From Verrucomicrobiota bacterium (lineage in GTDB: Bacteria > Verrucomicrobiota > Kiritimatiellia > CAIVKH01), in contig JACKPT010000001.1 in NCBI GenBank assembly GCA_024233345.1, positions 248,001 through 312,000 on the forward strand: DNA of 64,000 bases. The letters are read 5' to 3'. A model generated the notes under the pieces. The model was not told the origin of the DNA. It worked only from the letters and a program-made list of their open reading frames with translations, and made no database searches. Positions 40,561 through 49,092 of the stretch are shown here, piece after piece. The translations under genes and the position numbers were made by a program. Numbering within the stretch: the first letter of the stretch is position 1; each line of letters begins with the position of its first letter.

Positions 40561-40785
40561 ATGGGTGTAGAGAATCGGGTCTGGCATCCGGACCAGACTG
40601 TTCGTCGCCGCAGGGACGGGTCAGTGGATTTGGCATTCACGACATCCGGGTGGAAGGAATTGGTTCGGTGGGTTCTGTCGTGGCAGCCGGATGTGAAGGT
40701 CCTCGCCCCGGTGCGGCTGCGGCTACGGGTGGAGGAAAAGATGCGGGAGGCGCTGGGGGGAGTGACGATGGACGATAGACGATAG
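40561..40785 (+). pseudogene. C-terminal remnant of a WYL-domain transcription regulator
   Basis: 74 codons: VWHPDQTVRRRRDGSVDLAF, then SGWKELVRWVLSW and VKVLAPVRLRLRVEE. This matches the C-terminal extension (WCX) of WYL proteins, which ends with the W-V-L-S-f-G...v-l-P pattern. The helix-turn-helix and WYL parts are missing upstream. The frame ends within a GACGATA microsatellite. WYL regulators often control defence loci, so this may be a relic of one. Confidence 0.65.
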
Positions 40786-40980
40786 ACGATAGACGACACG
40801 TCCGCCGGAGGCTCTGCGAAGGCGGATGGGCGATGATGGGTGCTTGGTGCTTCGTTCTTCCTGGTTCTCCGTGTCCCCGTGCCTCCATAAGCGATTTATG
40901 GCGTAGCAGAGCTCCTTGTCGTAATCCTAATCATTATCTCGATTACGATTACGATTACGATTAGGAGAGGGATTAGGATT
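40768..40980. repeat. Simple-sequence repeats and REP-like element
   Basis: GACGATA is repeated about four times at 40770-40795. A GTCCGCCGGAGGCTCTGCGA-type palindromic element follows at 40799-40830. A GATTAC/GATTAG array runs from 40934 to 40980. No gene is seen here. Confidence 0.75.
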
Positions 40981-41216
40981 AGGAAGGGGATTGGCGTTTT
41001 CCAACGACGTGGAAAATGGCCGGCAAAATCTTCCAAGCCTTGGATGGTTTTTTCCTCCATTTTCCAGGCCTTGGAACGGGCTTGGCGGGCGGGATAAAAA
41101 TCGTCCCGGGCCGGACCGCTTTTCATTGATTTTTTACCCGGGACGTGGAAAGAAAGGGGTTCCCGTATGGAGTTGTAGTCGCGGATCGGGGCGGATTCGT
41201 GAACCAGGAGAAGATT
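40981..41216. other. Upstream region of the V-ATPase operon with TTCCA/TGGAA palindromes
   Basis: Three palindromic units lie in a row: TTTTCCAACGACGTGGAAAA, TTCCAAGCCTTGGA and TTTTCCAGGCCTTGGAA. A 9-bp inverted repeat CGTCCCGGG / CCCGGGACG (41102-41145) surrounds a T-rich stretch. A GATAAAAAT word at about 41092 could be a -10. No clear complete promoter was assigned. Confidence 0.5.
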
Positions 41217-41855
41217 ATGGCAGAAGAGCTTCAGCATTTAATCGACCGGATTCAACGCGAGGCGGTGGATACCGGGGAGAAGGAAGCGGCGCGGATTGTC
41301 AGTCAGGCGCGGGAAAAGGCGGCGGCGATGATCCGGGAGGCCGAAGAGGGGGCAAAAGCCCACCGTGAAAAGGCCGAGCTGGAGGCACGGCAGTTCACCG
41401 AGCGGAGTTTTCAGGCACTGGAGCAGGCCTCTCGCGATGTGTTGATCACGGTGGGACAGAGTGTGGAACGGTTGCTGCGGCAGATTGCCGGGGTTGCGGT
41501 GGAGGGGGCGATGACCGGCGAGGTGATGCAGCAGATGCTGATCAAACTTGCGGAGGGGTACGCCGCCCATGCCGGAGCGAAGCTGGAGGTGATCCTGGGT
41601 GAGGCCGACCGTCAGAAGCTCGAACAGTTTGTTTTCGGCAAGCTGAAGGAGAAGCTGGAGGGCGGTGTGCACTTGACTGCGGATGCGGCGATGACCCAGG
41701 GCTTCCGGGTACAGTGGAACGGTGAAACCGCGGTCCATGATTTCAGCCAGGAGGCCATCGCGGACGCCCTGAGTGCATTCCTGCGGCCCAAGCTGGCCGA
41801 GGTGATTCACCGGGTGGCGCGGGAAACCACCCAGTCGCCGAGTGCGAGCGCATGA
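41217..41855 (+). CDS. atpE: V/A-type ATP synthase subunit E
   Basis: A 212-residue peripheral-stalk subunit. The N-terminal half is one long charged helix (LIDRIQREAVDTGEKEAARI to TERSFQALEQASRD), the coiled-coil partner of subunit G/H. The C-terminal domain (LEVILGEADRQKLEQF..., DFSQEAIADALSAFLRPKLAE) binds the A/B head. The start at 41217 follows AGGAG; earlier frame positions are not used. First gene of a seven-gene operon. Overlaps the DUF2764 gene by four bases. Confidence 0.9.
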   Translation: MAEELQHLIDRIQREAVDTGEKEAARIVSQAREKAAAMIREAEEGAKAHREKAELEARQFTERSFQALEQASRDVLITVGQSVERLLRQIAGVAVEGAMTGEVMQQMLIKLAEGYAAHAGAKLEVILGEADRQKLEQFVFGKLKEKLEGGVHLTADAAMTQGFRVQWNGETAVHDFSQEAIADALSAFLRPKLAEVIHRVARETTQSPSASA

Positions 41856-42430
41856 AATACGGGTATTTCGCGGCCAGTCTCCCAACCTTGACCTTCGGGG
41901 CGCCCGCGCCGATGGATCTGGAGACCTTTGTCGCGGAGTGCCAGCGTCAATTGGCGCCCGAAGCGTTTGGGGAAGTGGAAGCGCTGGCCTTGGGCAAGCC
42001 CGCCCCTTCGGAATCGCCCTCGGCCTTCTTTTGTGAGTGGCGCCAGGGTATGATCCAGATGCGCAATGCCATCGTGGGGGCCCGGGCCTCCCGTCAACCG
42101 GTGGCGGTGGATGAAAAGAAATTGGTCCGGCCTCATGCCGGTTATCGGGTCTGGCTGGAGGATGGGGTGCAGGATGCCTTTTCCCGTTCCACCCCGCTGG
42201 AGCGGGAACAGGCCCTGGACCGGTTGCGGTGGACCTATGCGGACGAGCTGTCCCGTTCCGCCCCGTTTGATCTGCCGGCCATACTCGCGTATACGGTCAA
42301 GTTGTCGATCAGCCTGCGCTGGCAGGCCATGACCGAGGAAAAGGGCGGGGAAAAACTGGATGAATTACTCAATGCGGTGATGACCACGTCGGACGAGGTC
42401 AAAGGTTGGCTGGCTCTCGCCAGCATGTAA
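41852..42430 (+). CDS. DUF2764 protein of the V-type ATPase operon
   Basis: A 192-residue protein beginning MKYGYFAASLPTLTFG, the typical DUF2764 start. The family occurs between atpE and atpA in V-type ATPase operons of Chlamydiae, Bacteroidetes and spirochaetes, at the position where other operons have subunit C. It therefore may take the place of subunit C in linking stator and rotor (inference from gene order). It is helical and without membrane segments. Overlaps atpE by four bases and ends 44 bp before atpA. Confidence 0.85.
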   Translation: MKYGYFAASLPTLTFGAPAPMDLETFVAECQRQLAPEAFGEVEALALGKPAPSESPSAFFCEWRQGMIQMRNAIVGARASRQPVAVDEKKLVRPHAGYRVWLEDGVQDAFSRSTPLEREQALDRLRWTYADELSRSAPFDLPAILAYTVKLSISLRWQAMTEEKGGEKLDELLNAVMTTSDEVKGWLALASM

Positions 42431-42474
42431 CTGAGCGGGAAGATACGAGACGACAAGAACGGAATCGGAATATC

Positions 42475-44211
42475 ATGACGGAAACGAATGTCGGAACCAT
42501 TGTCGGGGTGAGCGGAAACCTGGTCAAAGTGAAGTTTGATCATCCGGTCATGCAGAATGAAGTGGGGTACGCCTCTACCGGGGATGCCGACCTGAAGGCG
42601 GAGGTCATTCGGGTGCGGGGGAACATCGCCGACCTTCAGGTGTTTGAAGACACCACAGATCTGCGGGTCGGGGGCCAGGTCTCCTTTACCGGGGAGCTGC
42701 TCAGTGTCGAGCTGGGGCCGGGCCTGCTCGGCAGTATTTATGACGGTCTGCAGAATCCGCTGCCGGACCTCGCGGCGGAATGCGGCTATTTCCTGCAGCG
42801 TGGCAAGTACTTGCCGGGGTTGAACCGGTCGCGGGAGTGGACCTTCAAGCCGGTGGCTAAGGCTGGAGAGACGATCACCTCCGGGGGCACCCTCGGAACG
42901 GTCCCGGAAGGAATTTTTGATCACCGGATCATGGTGCCCTTCCGGTGGACCGAGCCCCATACCGTGGTGTCGATCGCGGCGGCGGGCTCTTACACGGTGG
43001 ACCAGGTGGTGGCTACACTCAAGGATCCCCGGGGGCAGGAAAAGCAGGTGACCATGGTACAGACCTGGCCGGTCAAGATGCCGATCAAGGCCTATGCGGA
43101 GCGACTGCGTCCGGCCGACCCGCTGGTGACCCAGGTGCGGATTATCGATACATTTTTCCCGGTGGCCCGGGGCGGCACCTATTGCATTCCCGGTCCGTTT
43201 GGCGCGGGCAAGACGGTGCTCCAGCAGATCACCAGCCGGAACGCCGACGTGGATATTGTGATTGTCGCCGCCTGTGGCGAGCGGGCGGGCGAGGTGGTGG
43301 AAACCCTGCGGGAATTCCCCGAACTGACCGATCCCCGGACCGGCAAGAGCCTGATGGAGCGGACCCTGATCATTTGTAACACCAGCTCGATGCCGGTGGC
43401 GGCCCGCGAGGCCTCGGTCTATACTGCGGTGACCATGGCGGAGTACTACCGCCAGATGGGGCTGCATGTACTGCTGCTGGCCGATTCCACATCCCGCTGG
43501 GCTCAGGCCCTGCGCGAAGTGTCGGGGCGGCTCGAGGAAATTCCCGGCGAGGAGGCGTTCCCGGCCTATCTCGAATCGGTGATCGCCTCCTTTTATGAGC
43601 GGGGCGGGGTGGTCAAGCTGAAGGACGGATCGACCGGTTCGGTGACCATCGGCGGCACCGTCAGTCCGGCGGGAGGGAACTTTGAAGAGCCGGTCACACA
43701 GAGTACCCTCAAGGTGGTGGGGGCATTTCACGGACTGTCCCGCGAGCGCTCGGATGCCCGCCGGTACCCGGCGATTCACCCTTTGGAGAGCTGGAGCAAG
43801 TATGAAGGGGTGGCCGATACCGAGGGCGTTGCCTATGCCCGAAACATTCTCCGCGATGGCAATGAGGTCAGCCAGATGATGAAGGTGGTGGGTGAGGAGG
43901 GAACCTCGATCGATGACTTCCTCATGTACCTCAAGGGGGAATATGTGGATGCCGTCTACCTCCAGCAGGATGCGTTTGACCCGGTGGATGCGGCCGCGCC
44001 CGCCGACCGGCAGAAATATTTCTTTGCGCGCATCCAGAAGATTTTGAAAACCAGGATGAACTTCAGCGAAAAAGATGCTGCCCGGTCGTTTTTCCAGCGC
44101 CTGACCCAGATGACCAAGGACTGGAACCGGATTCCCATGGATGCGCCGGAATTCAAGGCGAAGGAATCGGAAATCGAACAGGCGGTCACGGAGGTGACGG
44201 ATTATGCGTAA
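42475..44211 (+). CDS. atpA: V/A-type ATP synthase catalytic subunit A
   Basis: A 578-residue catalytic subunit. It has the N-terminal barrel (VGTIVGVSGNLVKVKF), the V-ATPase-specific non-homologous insert region (about 120-200) and the Walker A loop PGPFGAGKTVLQQ. ACGERAGEV follows, and LLADSTSRWAQALREVSGRL is the Walker B region with the signature. The start at 42475 follows AACGGAAT; the frame extends upstream into the DUF2764 gene but is not used. Overlaps atpB by eight bases. Confidence 0.97.
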   Translation: MTETNVGTIVGVSGNLVKVKFDHPVMQNEVGYASTGDADLKAEVIRVRGNIADLQVFEDTTDLRVGGQVSFTGELLSVELGPGLLGSIYDGLQNPLPDLAAECGYFLQRGKYLPGLNRSREWTFKPVAKAGETITSGGTLGTVPEGIFDHRIMVPFRWTEPHTVVSIAAAGSYTVDQVVATLKDPRGQEKQVTMVQTWPVKMPIKAYAERLRPADPLVTQVRIIDTFFPVARGGTYCIPGPFGAGKTVLQQITSRNADVDIVIVAACGERAGEVVETLREFPELTDPRTGKSLMERTLIICNTSSMPVAAREASVYTAVTMAEYYRQMGLHVLLLADSTSRWAQALREVSGRLEEIPGEEAFPAYLESVIASFYERGGVVKLKDGSTGSVTIGGTVSPAGGNFEEPVTQSTLKVVGAFHGLSRERSDARRYPAIHPLESWSKYEGVADTEGVAYARNILRDGNEVSQMMKVVGEEGTSIDDFLMYLKGEYVDAVYLQQDAFDPVDAAAPADRQKYFFARIQKILKTRMNFSEKDAARSFFQRLTQMTKDWNRIPMDAPEFKAKESEIEQAVTEVTDYA

Positions 44212-45502
44212 GGTGTACCAGAAGGTTGAACAGATCGCGGGCAGCGTGATTGTGGTCCGGGCCGAGGGAGTCGGCTACCGGGAATTGGCGATGGTCACCT
44301 CGCCGATGGGTCATTCCCTCGCCCAGGTCATCCGGCTCGAAGGCGATCAGGTGTATCTACAGGTCTTTGCCGGCAGCCGGGGGATTTCCACCGATGCCCA
44401 GGTCCAGTTCCTCGGGCGCACCATGCAAGTGCCGTTTTCCGATGCCCTGCTGGGCCGGGTTTTTACCGGCAGCGGCGAGCCCCGGGACAAGGGCCCGGCG
44501 ATCGAGGAAAATCCCACCCCGATCGGGGGACCGTCCGCCAACCCGGCCAAGCGGGTGATTCCCCGCAATATGGTGCGGACCGGCATCCCGATGATCGATG
44601 TGTTTAATACCCTGGTGGAATCCCAGAAGCTCCCGATCTTTTCGGTCGCGGGCGAACCCTACAATCCGCTGCTCGCCCGGATCGCCATGCAGGCGGAAGT
44701 CGATGTGATTGTCCTCGGCGGAATGGGGCTCAAGCATGACGACTACCTGTTCTTCCGGGAAGTGCTGGAAAATCAGGGCGCGCTGTCCCGGTCGGTGCTG
44801 TTTATTCACACCGCGTCCGATCCGGTGGTGGAGTGTCTGATGGTGCCGGATATGGCCCTCGCGGTCGCCGAGCAGTTCGCGCTACAGGATAAGCGGGTGC
44901 TGGTGTTGTTGACCGACATGACCAACTTCGCCGACGCGATGAAGGAGGTCGCCATCACCATGGAGCAGATTCCCTCCAACCGGGGCTATCCCGGTGACCT
45001 GTACAGTCAGCTCGCTTCCCGCTACGAAAAAGCGGTGGACTTTGATACCGCGGGGTCGATCACTATTCTTGCCGTCACCACCATGCCCGGAGACGATGTG
45101 ACCCATCCGGTCCCCGACAATACCGGGTACATCACCGAGGGGCAGTTCTATCTCCGCAATGGGCGCATCGAGCCGTTCGGATCGCTCAGCCGGCTCAAGC
45201 AACTGGTGAACAAGGATACCCGCGAGGATCACCGCACCATCATGGACAGCATGATCCAGCTGTATGCGAACTATAAGGACACGCTGGAAAAACAATCCAT
45301 GGGCTTCCGAATGAGTGGCTGGGATCAGAAGCTGCTCCGCTACGGACAACAATTTGAGGACGAGATGATGGATCTGTCCGTCAATATCCCGATCGAGAAA
45401 GCCCTCGACCGGGGATGGAAAATTCTGGCCGACTGTTTCGATGCTGCGGAAACCGGCATTCCGACCAAGCTCACCCAGAAATTCTGGCCCCAGAAGGCGT
45501 AA
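44204..45502 (+). CDS. atpB: V/A-type ATP synthase regulatory subunit B
   Basis: A 432-residue non-catalytic subunit of the head. The nucleotide-binding fold lacks a full P-loop (PIFSVAGEPYNPLLARIA where F1-beta has GGAGVGKT), as expected of subunit B. VLLTDMTNFADAMKEVA and IPSNRGYPGDLYSQLASRYEKA are the conserved B-subunit signature. The length is normal. It follows atpA with an eight-base overlap and precedes subunit D. Confidence 0.96.
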   Translation: MRKVYQKVEQIAGSVIVVRAEGVGYRELAMVTSPMGHSLAQVIRLEGDQVYLQVFAGSRGISTDAQVQFLGRTMQVPFSDALLGRVFTGSGEPRDKGPAIEENPTPIGGPSANPAKRVIPRNMVRTGIPMIDVFNTLVESQKLPIFSVAGEPYNPLLARIAMQAEVDVIVLGGMGLKHDDYLFFREVLENQGALSRSVLFIHTASDPVVECLMVPDMALAVAEQFALQDKRVLVLLTDMTNFADAMKEVAITMEQIPSNRGYPGDLYSQLASRYEKAVDFDTAGSITILAVTTMPGDDVTHPVPDNTGYITEGQFYLRNGRIEPFGSLSRLKQLVNKDTREDHRTIMDSMIQLYANYKDTLEKQSMGFRMSGWDQKLLRYGQQFEDEMMDLSVNIPIEKALDRGWKILADCFDAAETGIPTKLTQKFWPQKA

Positions 45503-45519
45503 CCGAATCCGGACCGACC

Positions 45520-46119
45520 GTGGCAAAGATCAAACATACCAAGAACGAGCTGAAGGCCCAGCGAGACGGGCTGAAACGGTTCCGTCGTTATCTGCCCACC
45601 CTGCAGTTGAAAAAACAGCAGTTGCAGATGGAGATGCGCCAGCTCGATCAGCGGATTGAGGAAAAGGCCGCCGAGGAGCGGCGGTTGCGGGACGACCTGG
45701 CCAGTTGGGTCAAGCTGTACTCGGAGCCGATCGACCTCGCGACCTATCTGCATGTTCATGAAGTAAAAACCAGCCACGGAAATATCGCGGGGGTGACGAT
45801 CCCGGTGCTGAACGAGGTGGTGTTCGAACGGTTGACGCCCGATCTTTACGAAACCCCGCCGTGGATTGACGATGGACTCGATGCCGCTTCCAAACTGCTG
45901 CGCCTGCGCATCGAGTGGGGGATTCTCCAGGAGCAACACCGGCTTCTCGCCGAGGAACTCCGGGTTACCAGCCAGCGGGTGAACCTGTTCGAGAAGGTCA
46001 AGATTCCCGAGGCCCGCGAAAATATCCGGGTCATCCGGATTTTCCTCGGCGACATGCAGACCTCGGAAGTGGCCCGGGGCAAGATTGCCAAAAAGAAGTC
46101 GGTGGGGGTGGATACATGA
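45520..46119 (+). CDS. atpD: V/A-type ATP synthase subunit D (central rotor stalk)
   Basis: A 199-residue, mostly helical subunit. It opens VAKIKHTKNELKAQRDGLKRF from a GTG start at 45520 and ends with the second long helix (TSQRVNLFEKVKIPEARENI, RVIRIFLGDMQTSEVARGKI). The two helices form the antiparallel rotor coiled coil equivalent to F1-gamma. Its stop overlaps the atpI start (ATGA). Confidence 0.93.
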   Translation: MAKIKHTKNELKAQRDGLKRFRRYLPTLQLKKQQLQMEMRQLDQRIEEKAAEERRLRDDLASWVKLYSEPIDLATYLHVHEVKTSHGNIAGVTIPVLNEVVFERLTPDLYETPPWIDDGLDAASKLLRLRIEWGILQEQHRLLAEELRVTSQRVNLFEKVKIPEARENIRVIRIFLGDMQTSEVARGKIAKKKSVGVDT

Positions 46120-47888
46120 TTGTTTCCATGGACCGGGTTACCCTGATCTGCCTCGCCTCGGACCGTAACCGAAGCCTCAAGGAACTGCAAAAAATCGGGG
46201 TGGTGCATGTCCGCAACCTGCAGATTCCCGACAGCCGGGATCTCGATGTGTCCCGCACGCATCTCATGCAGGTCCGCCGGGTGCTGGAAGTGCTTCCGAA
46301 AAAGTCCGACCGCGCCCCCTCCGGCCTGACTGCGGATGTCGTGGTCAGCATCCTCTGGACCCTGATGCAGGAGCGAAAGGAAATCGAGGACGAGCTATCC
46401 GACCTCCGCCAGGAGGAAAGGCGGATCGAACCGCTGGGGGCATTCAATCCCGAGCAGATCCGGGACTTGGCCCGGCATGGCGTGTTGATCAAGCTGATCC
46501 AGGCCTCGCCCGACAAGCCGGTGACATTGCCCGAAGGCTGGGTGCAACAGTTGATTCATGAGACCAAGGAGTCCCGTTATCTGGCCTGCTTTGGGCGTAC
46601 GCCCGGCGAGGTGAGTGGCGGGGTCGAAATCCGGCTGCCGACCCGGTCGCTGGTCCGGATTCGCGAACGCATACAGGAACTGGAGGCGAGGATCCAGGAA
46701 ACCGACGAAACCATTGCCCACCATGACGGCGATTATGCGGTGGTCGCGGATATCGCCCGCCAACTCGAGGAGCGGGTGCAGTTTCTGGATGCCCGCGAAG
46801 GCATGGGGAACGCGGCACCCATTGCCTACCTGCGGGGATACTGTCCAGTGGAGGATAGTCCGAAACTGCTGGCTGCCGCCCAAACGCAGGGGTGGGGGAT
46901 TTCCATTGAGAAGCCCGATGACGACGAGGAAGTACCGACCCTGATCCGCAATCCCAAATGGGTGGAACCGATCCGGGCTGTGCTGGAAGGGATCAATATC
47001 CTGCCCGGCTACAAGGAAGTCGACATCAGCGCGGCGTTTCTTGTTTTTCTCAGTCTGTTCTTTGCGATGCTGATCGGGGATGCCGGCTATGGGCTTCTGT
47101 TTATCGGATTGACCTGGTTTGCGCGCCGCAAGGCCCCCCGGGCGCCCGCCTACATCTTTCACCTCTTGTACCTGACCAGTATCTGTACCGTGATCTGGGG
47201 AACCCTGACCGGGGTCTGGTTCGGAGCCTCCGGTTTACCCGCGCTGCTGGAGGATGCCAAAGTCGGCTGGCTCGGATCCGATCAGAACCTGATGAAATTC
47301 TGCTTCTTTATCGGGGCGATTCACCTGACCATCGCGCATCTCTGGAATGCCGTGCGGTTTGGCAAAACGCCCGCCACCCTCGCCCAGTTCGGATGGATCG
47401 GCACGACCTGGACCATGTTCTTTGCCGCCCGCAATATGGTGCTGGGCGAACCCTACCCGCCGGGCATCGGCTGGGTATTTGTCGGCTCCATACTGCTGAT
47501 TCTGCTGTTCATGACCCCGCCGGCGAAATTGAAGAGTGAATGGTTCAACCATGTGATGCTCCCGTTGAACCTGGTCAGCAACTTTGTCGATGTGGTGTCC
47601 TATCTTCGTCTGTTCGCGGTGGGTTCCGCCTCGTTTGCGGTGGCGGCCGCGTTCAACCACATGGCGATCGGCAATGGCATCAACAGCGTGCTGGGCGGGT
47701 TGATTGCCGCCCTGATTCTGTTTGCCGGTCACGGCTTGAATATCATTCTCGGTGCGATGGGAATCCTGGTCCACGGGGTGCGCTTGAATACCCTCGAGTT
47801 TTCCTCGCACCTGGGCATGCAGTGGGCGGGATATCCGTTTGCACCTCTGGCCCGCAAGGCGGACCGGGAACAACCGTCAAAGTCATAA
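46116..47888 (+). CDS. atpI: V/A-type ATP synthase subunit I (membrane stator, a-like)
   Basis: A 590-residue subunit. The cytoplasmic N-terminal half carries coiled-coil arms (IRERIQELEARIQETDETIA). The membrane half starts near residue 305 (AFLVFLSLFFAMLIGDAGYG) and has about seven helices. In the C-terminal part, NLVSNFVDVVSYLRLFAVG contains the essential half-channel Arg. HGVRLNTLEFSSHLGMQWAGYPFAPL is the family ending. The true start is the ATG at 46116 overlapping the atpD stop; the frame further upstream is a shadow. Confidence 0.95.
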   Translation: MIVSMDRVTLICLASDRNRSLKELQKIGVVHVRNLQIPDSRDLDVSRTHLMQVRRVLEVLPKKSDRAPSGLTADVVVSILWTLMQERKEIEDELSDLRQEERRIEPLGAFNPEQIRDLARHGVLIKLIQASPDKPVTLPEGWVQQLIHETKESRYLACFGRTPGEVSGGVEIRLPTRSLVRIRERIQELEARIQETDETIAHHDGDYAVVADIARQLEERVQFLDAREGMGNAAPIAYLRGYCPVEDSPKLLAAAQTQGWGISIEKPDDDEEVPTLIRNPKWVEPIRAVLEGINILPGYKEVDISAAFLVFLSLFFAMLIGDAGYGLLFIGLTWFARRKAPRAPAYIFHLLYLTSICTVIWGTLTGVWFGASGLPALLEDAKVGWLGSDQNLMKFCFFIGAIHLTIAHLWNAVRFGKTPATLAQFGWIGTTWTMFFAARNMVLGEPYPPGIGWVFVGSILLILLFMTPPAKLKSEWFNHVMLPLNLVSNFVDVVSYLRLFAVGSASFAVAAAFNHMAIGNGINSVLGGLIAALILFAGHGLNIILGAMGILVHGVRLNTLEFSSHLGMQWAGYPFAPLARKADREQPSKS

Positions 47889-47924
47889 AAAATATCACAT
47901 CGATGGATACGAAAGGGGAATACT

Positions 47925-48380
47925 ATGGAAGCTGAATTGATGATGGGTTATGGAAAATTTGGTGCCGCTGCGGCACTGGCGTTTGCAGCAATGGGGTCCG
48001 CGCTCGGAACCGGGCTTGCCGGGGCCTCCGCAGTGGGGGCGTGGAAGCGCTGCTTTGCCCAGAGCAAGGCCGCCCCATTCATTCTCGTGACGTTTGTGGG
48101 GGCTCCCCTGTCCCAAACGATTTACGGAATGATCCTGATGAACAGCATTGTTGCCGCCGTTGCGGAAACCCCGACCAACTGGCCTGCGATGATCGGTGCG
48201 GGGGTATTCGGCGGCATCGCCATGGGCATGTCCGCTTGGTTCCAGGGCCGGGCCGGCGCCGGGGCGGCCGATGCACTCGGCGAAACCGGGAAGGGTTTCG
48301 GTAACTACCTCATGGTCCTCGGAGTCATCGAAACCGTGGCCCTGTTCGTCATGGTGTTCATTACCGCGGCGATCAAGTAG
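47925..48380 (+). CDS. atpK: V/A-type ATP synthase subunit K (c-ring proteolipid)
   Basis: A 151-residue proteolipid with four TM helices in two hairpins. The single ion-binding Glu is E136 (VLGVIETVALF). The first hairpin has APLSQTIYGM (S63, Q64) and the second WFQGRAGAG (Q107), similar to the Na+ site of Enterococcus hirae NtpK (T64, Q65, Q110, E139). This suggests Na+ coupling, an inference. One carboxylate per four helices gives a low ion-to-ATP ratio, suiting a pump. Last gene of the operon. Confidence 0.93.
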   Translation: MEAELMMGYGKFGAAAALAFAAMGSALGTGLAGASAVGAWKRCFAQSKAAPFILVTFVGAPLSQTIYGMILMNSIVAAVAETPTNWPAMIGAGVFGGIAMGMSAWFQGRAGAGAADALGETGKGFGNYLMVLGVIETVALFVMVFITAAIK

Positions 48381-48522
48381 GCGGCCGTATGCGCTGACCG
48401 AAGGCAATGGAACCTCTGGCCCGGGTGGGGTCGAGGCTGACGGAATGGGCCGGGCAAGCCGGTTCATGTCGCCAGACCCCGGGGCTGGCTTGAACACGAA
48501 TGCATCAACCCCAGGAGCTATC

Positions 48523-48855
48523 ATGAATCAAAAAGGATTGTTGGGAGCGCTCTTTGACCTTTCCTTCTCGGAGTTTGTCACCACCCGGGTCATCAAGGTA
48601 CTCTTTATCATCGGCATTGTGTTCGCCGGATTCGGTGCACTTACCCTGCTGGTGAGTGGCTTCAGCAGCGGGTTTGGCAAAGGACTGCTGATGTTGATTC
48701 TTTCCCCTCTGGTCTTTCTGCTCTATGTGCTCGGCGCCAGGATCTGGTGCGAGATCATCATTGTGGTTTTTCGTATCGCCGAGAACACCGCCCGCATCGC
48801 CAATACACCCCGTCCACCGGCCAGTCCGGAAGCTCCGGTAGAGCATCAGGACTGA
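48523..48855 (+). CDS. DUF4282 membrane protein
   Basis: A 110-residue protein. After a short N-terminus (LLGALFDLSFSEFVTTRVIK) come two hydrophobic helices (LFIIGIVFAGFGALTLLV and LMLILSPLVFLLYVLGARIW), then EIIIVVFRIAENT. This is the DUF4282 pattern. The function is unknown. CAGGAG precedes the ATG at 48523. It follows atpK by 142 bp, and a GC-rich hairpin (48862-48892, no T-run) lies beyond its stop. Confidence 0.8.
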   Translation: MNQKGLLGALFDLSFSEFVTTRVIKVLFIIGIVFAGFGALTLLVSGFSSGFGKGLLMLILSPLVFLLYVLGARIWCEIIIVVFRIAENTARIANTPRPPASPEAPVEHQD

Positions 48856-48977
48856 TTCGCCGCTGGCCCGGCGCATGATGCCGGGGCCAGCCTCGCCTCG
48901 AGCGGGAGGGGGTGGTTCCCCGCTCCGCCCCGGATTTTACCTGGTGGCCCCGCCCCCCCCCTCCGGGGCAACCCCGT

Positions 48978-48989
48978 CGAAACGTTTCG
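48978..48989. promoter_or_regulatory. LacI-family-type operator upstream of gap
   Basis: CGAAACGTTTCG is a perfect 12-bp palindrome centred on CG, lying eight bases before the predicted -35. Its core AAACGTTT is typical of LacI/CcpA-family sites. Confidence 0.5.
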
Positions 48990-48997
48990 GATGGGGA

Positions 48998-49026
48998 TTG
49001 ACGGGGTGGTGCGGGTGCGGTATCAA
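48998..49026 (+). promoter_or_regulatory. Sigma70-type promoter of the gap-pgk-tpiA-secG operon
   Basis: TTGACG and TATCAA separated by exactly 17 bp, ending 66 bases before the gap start codon. The -35 matches five of six bases and the -10 four. Confidence 0.65.
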
Positions 49027-49092
49027 TGCAGGTCAATTTTCCGGTGCTCTGCGCCGGTTTCAACCGAAAGTCAGCAACAGGAGTATAATCTC

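Noticed and set aside
40934..40980. GATTAC/GATTAG array as a functional regulatory array
   Set aside because: It looks like simple-sequence expansion next to another microsatellite. Nothing links it to a promoter.
42235..43779. 514-residue minus-strand ORF over atpA
   Set aside because: It is antisense to an unmistakable V-ATPase A subunit. The His/Arg/Gly-rich composition is typical of GC-rich shadow frames.
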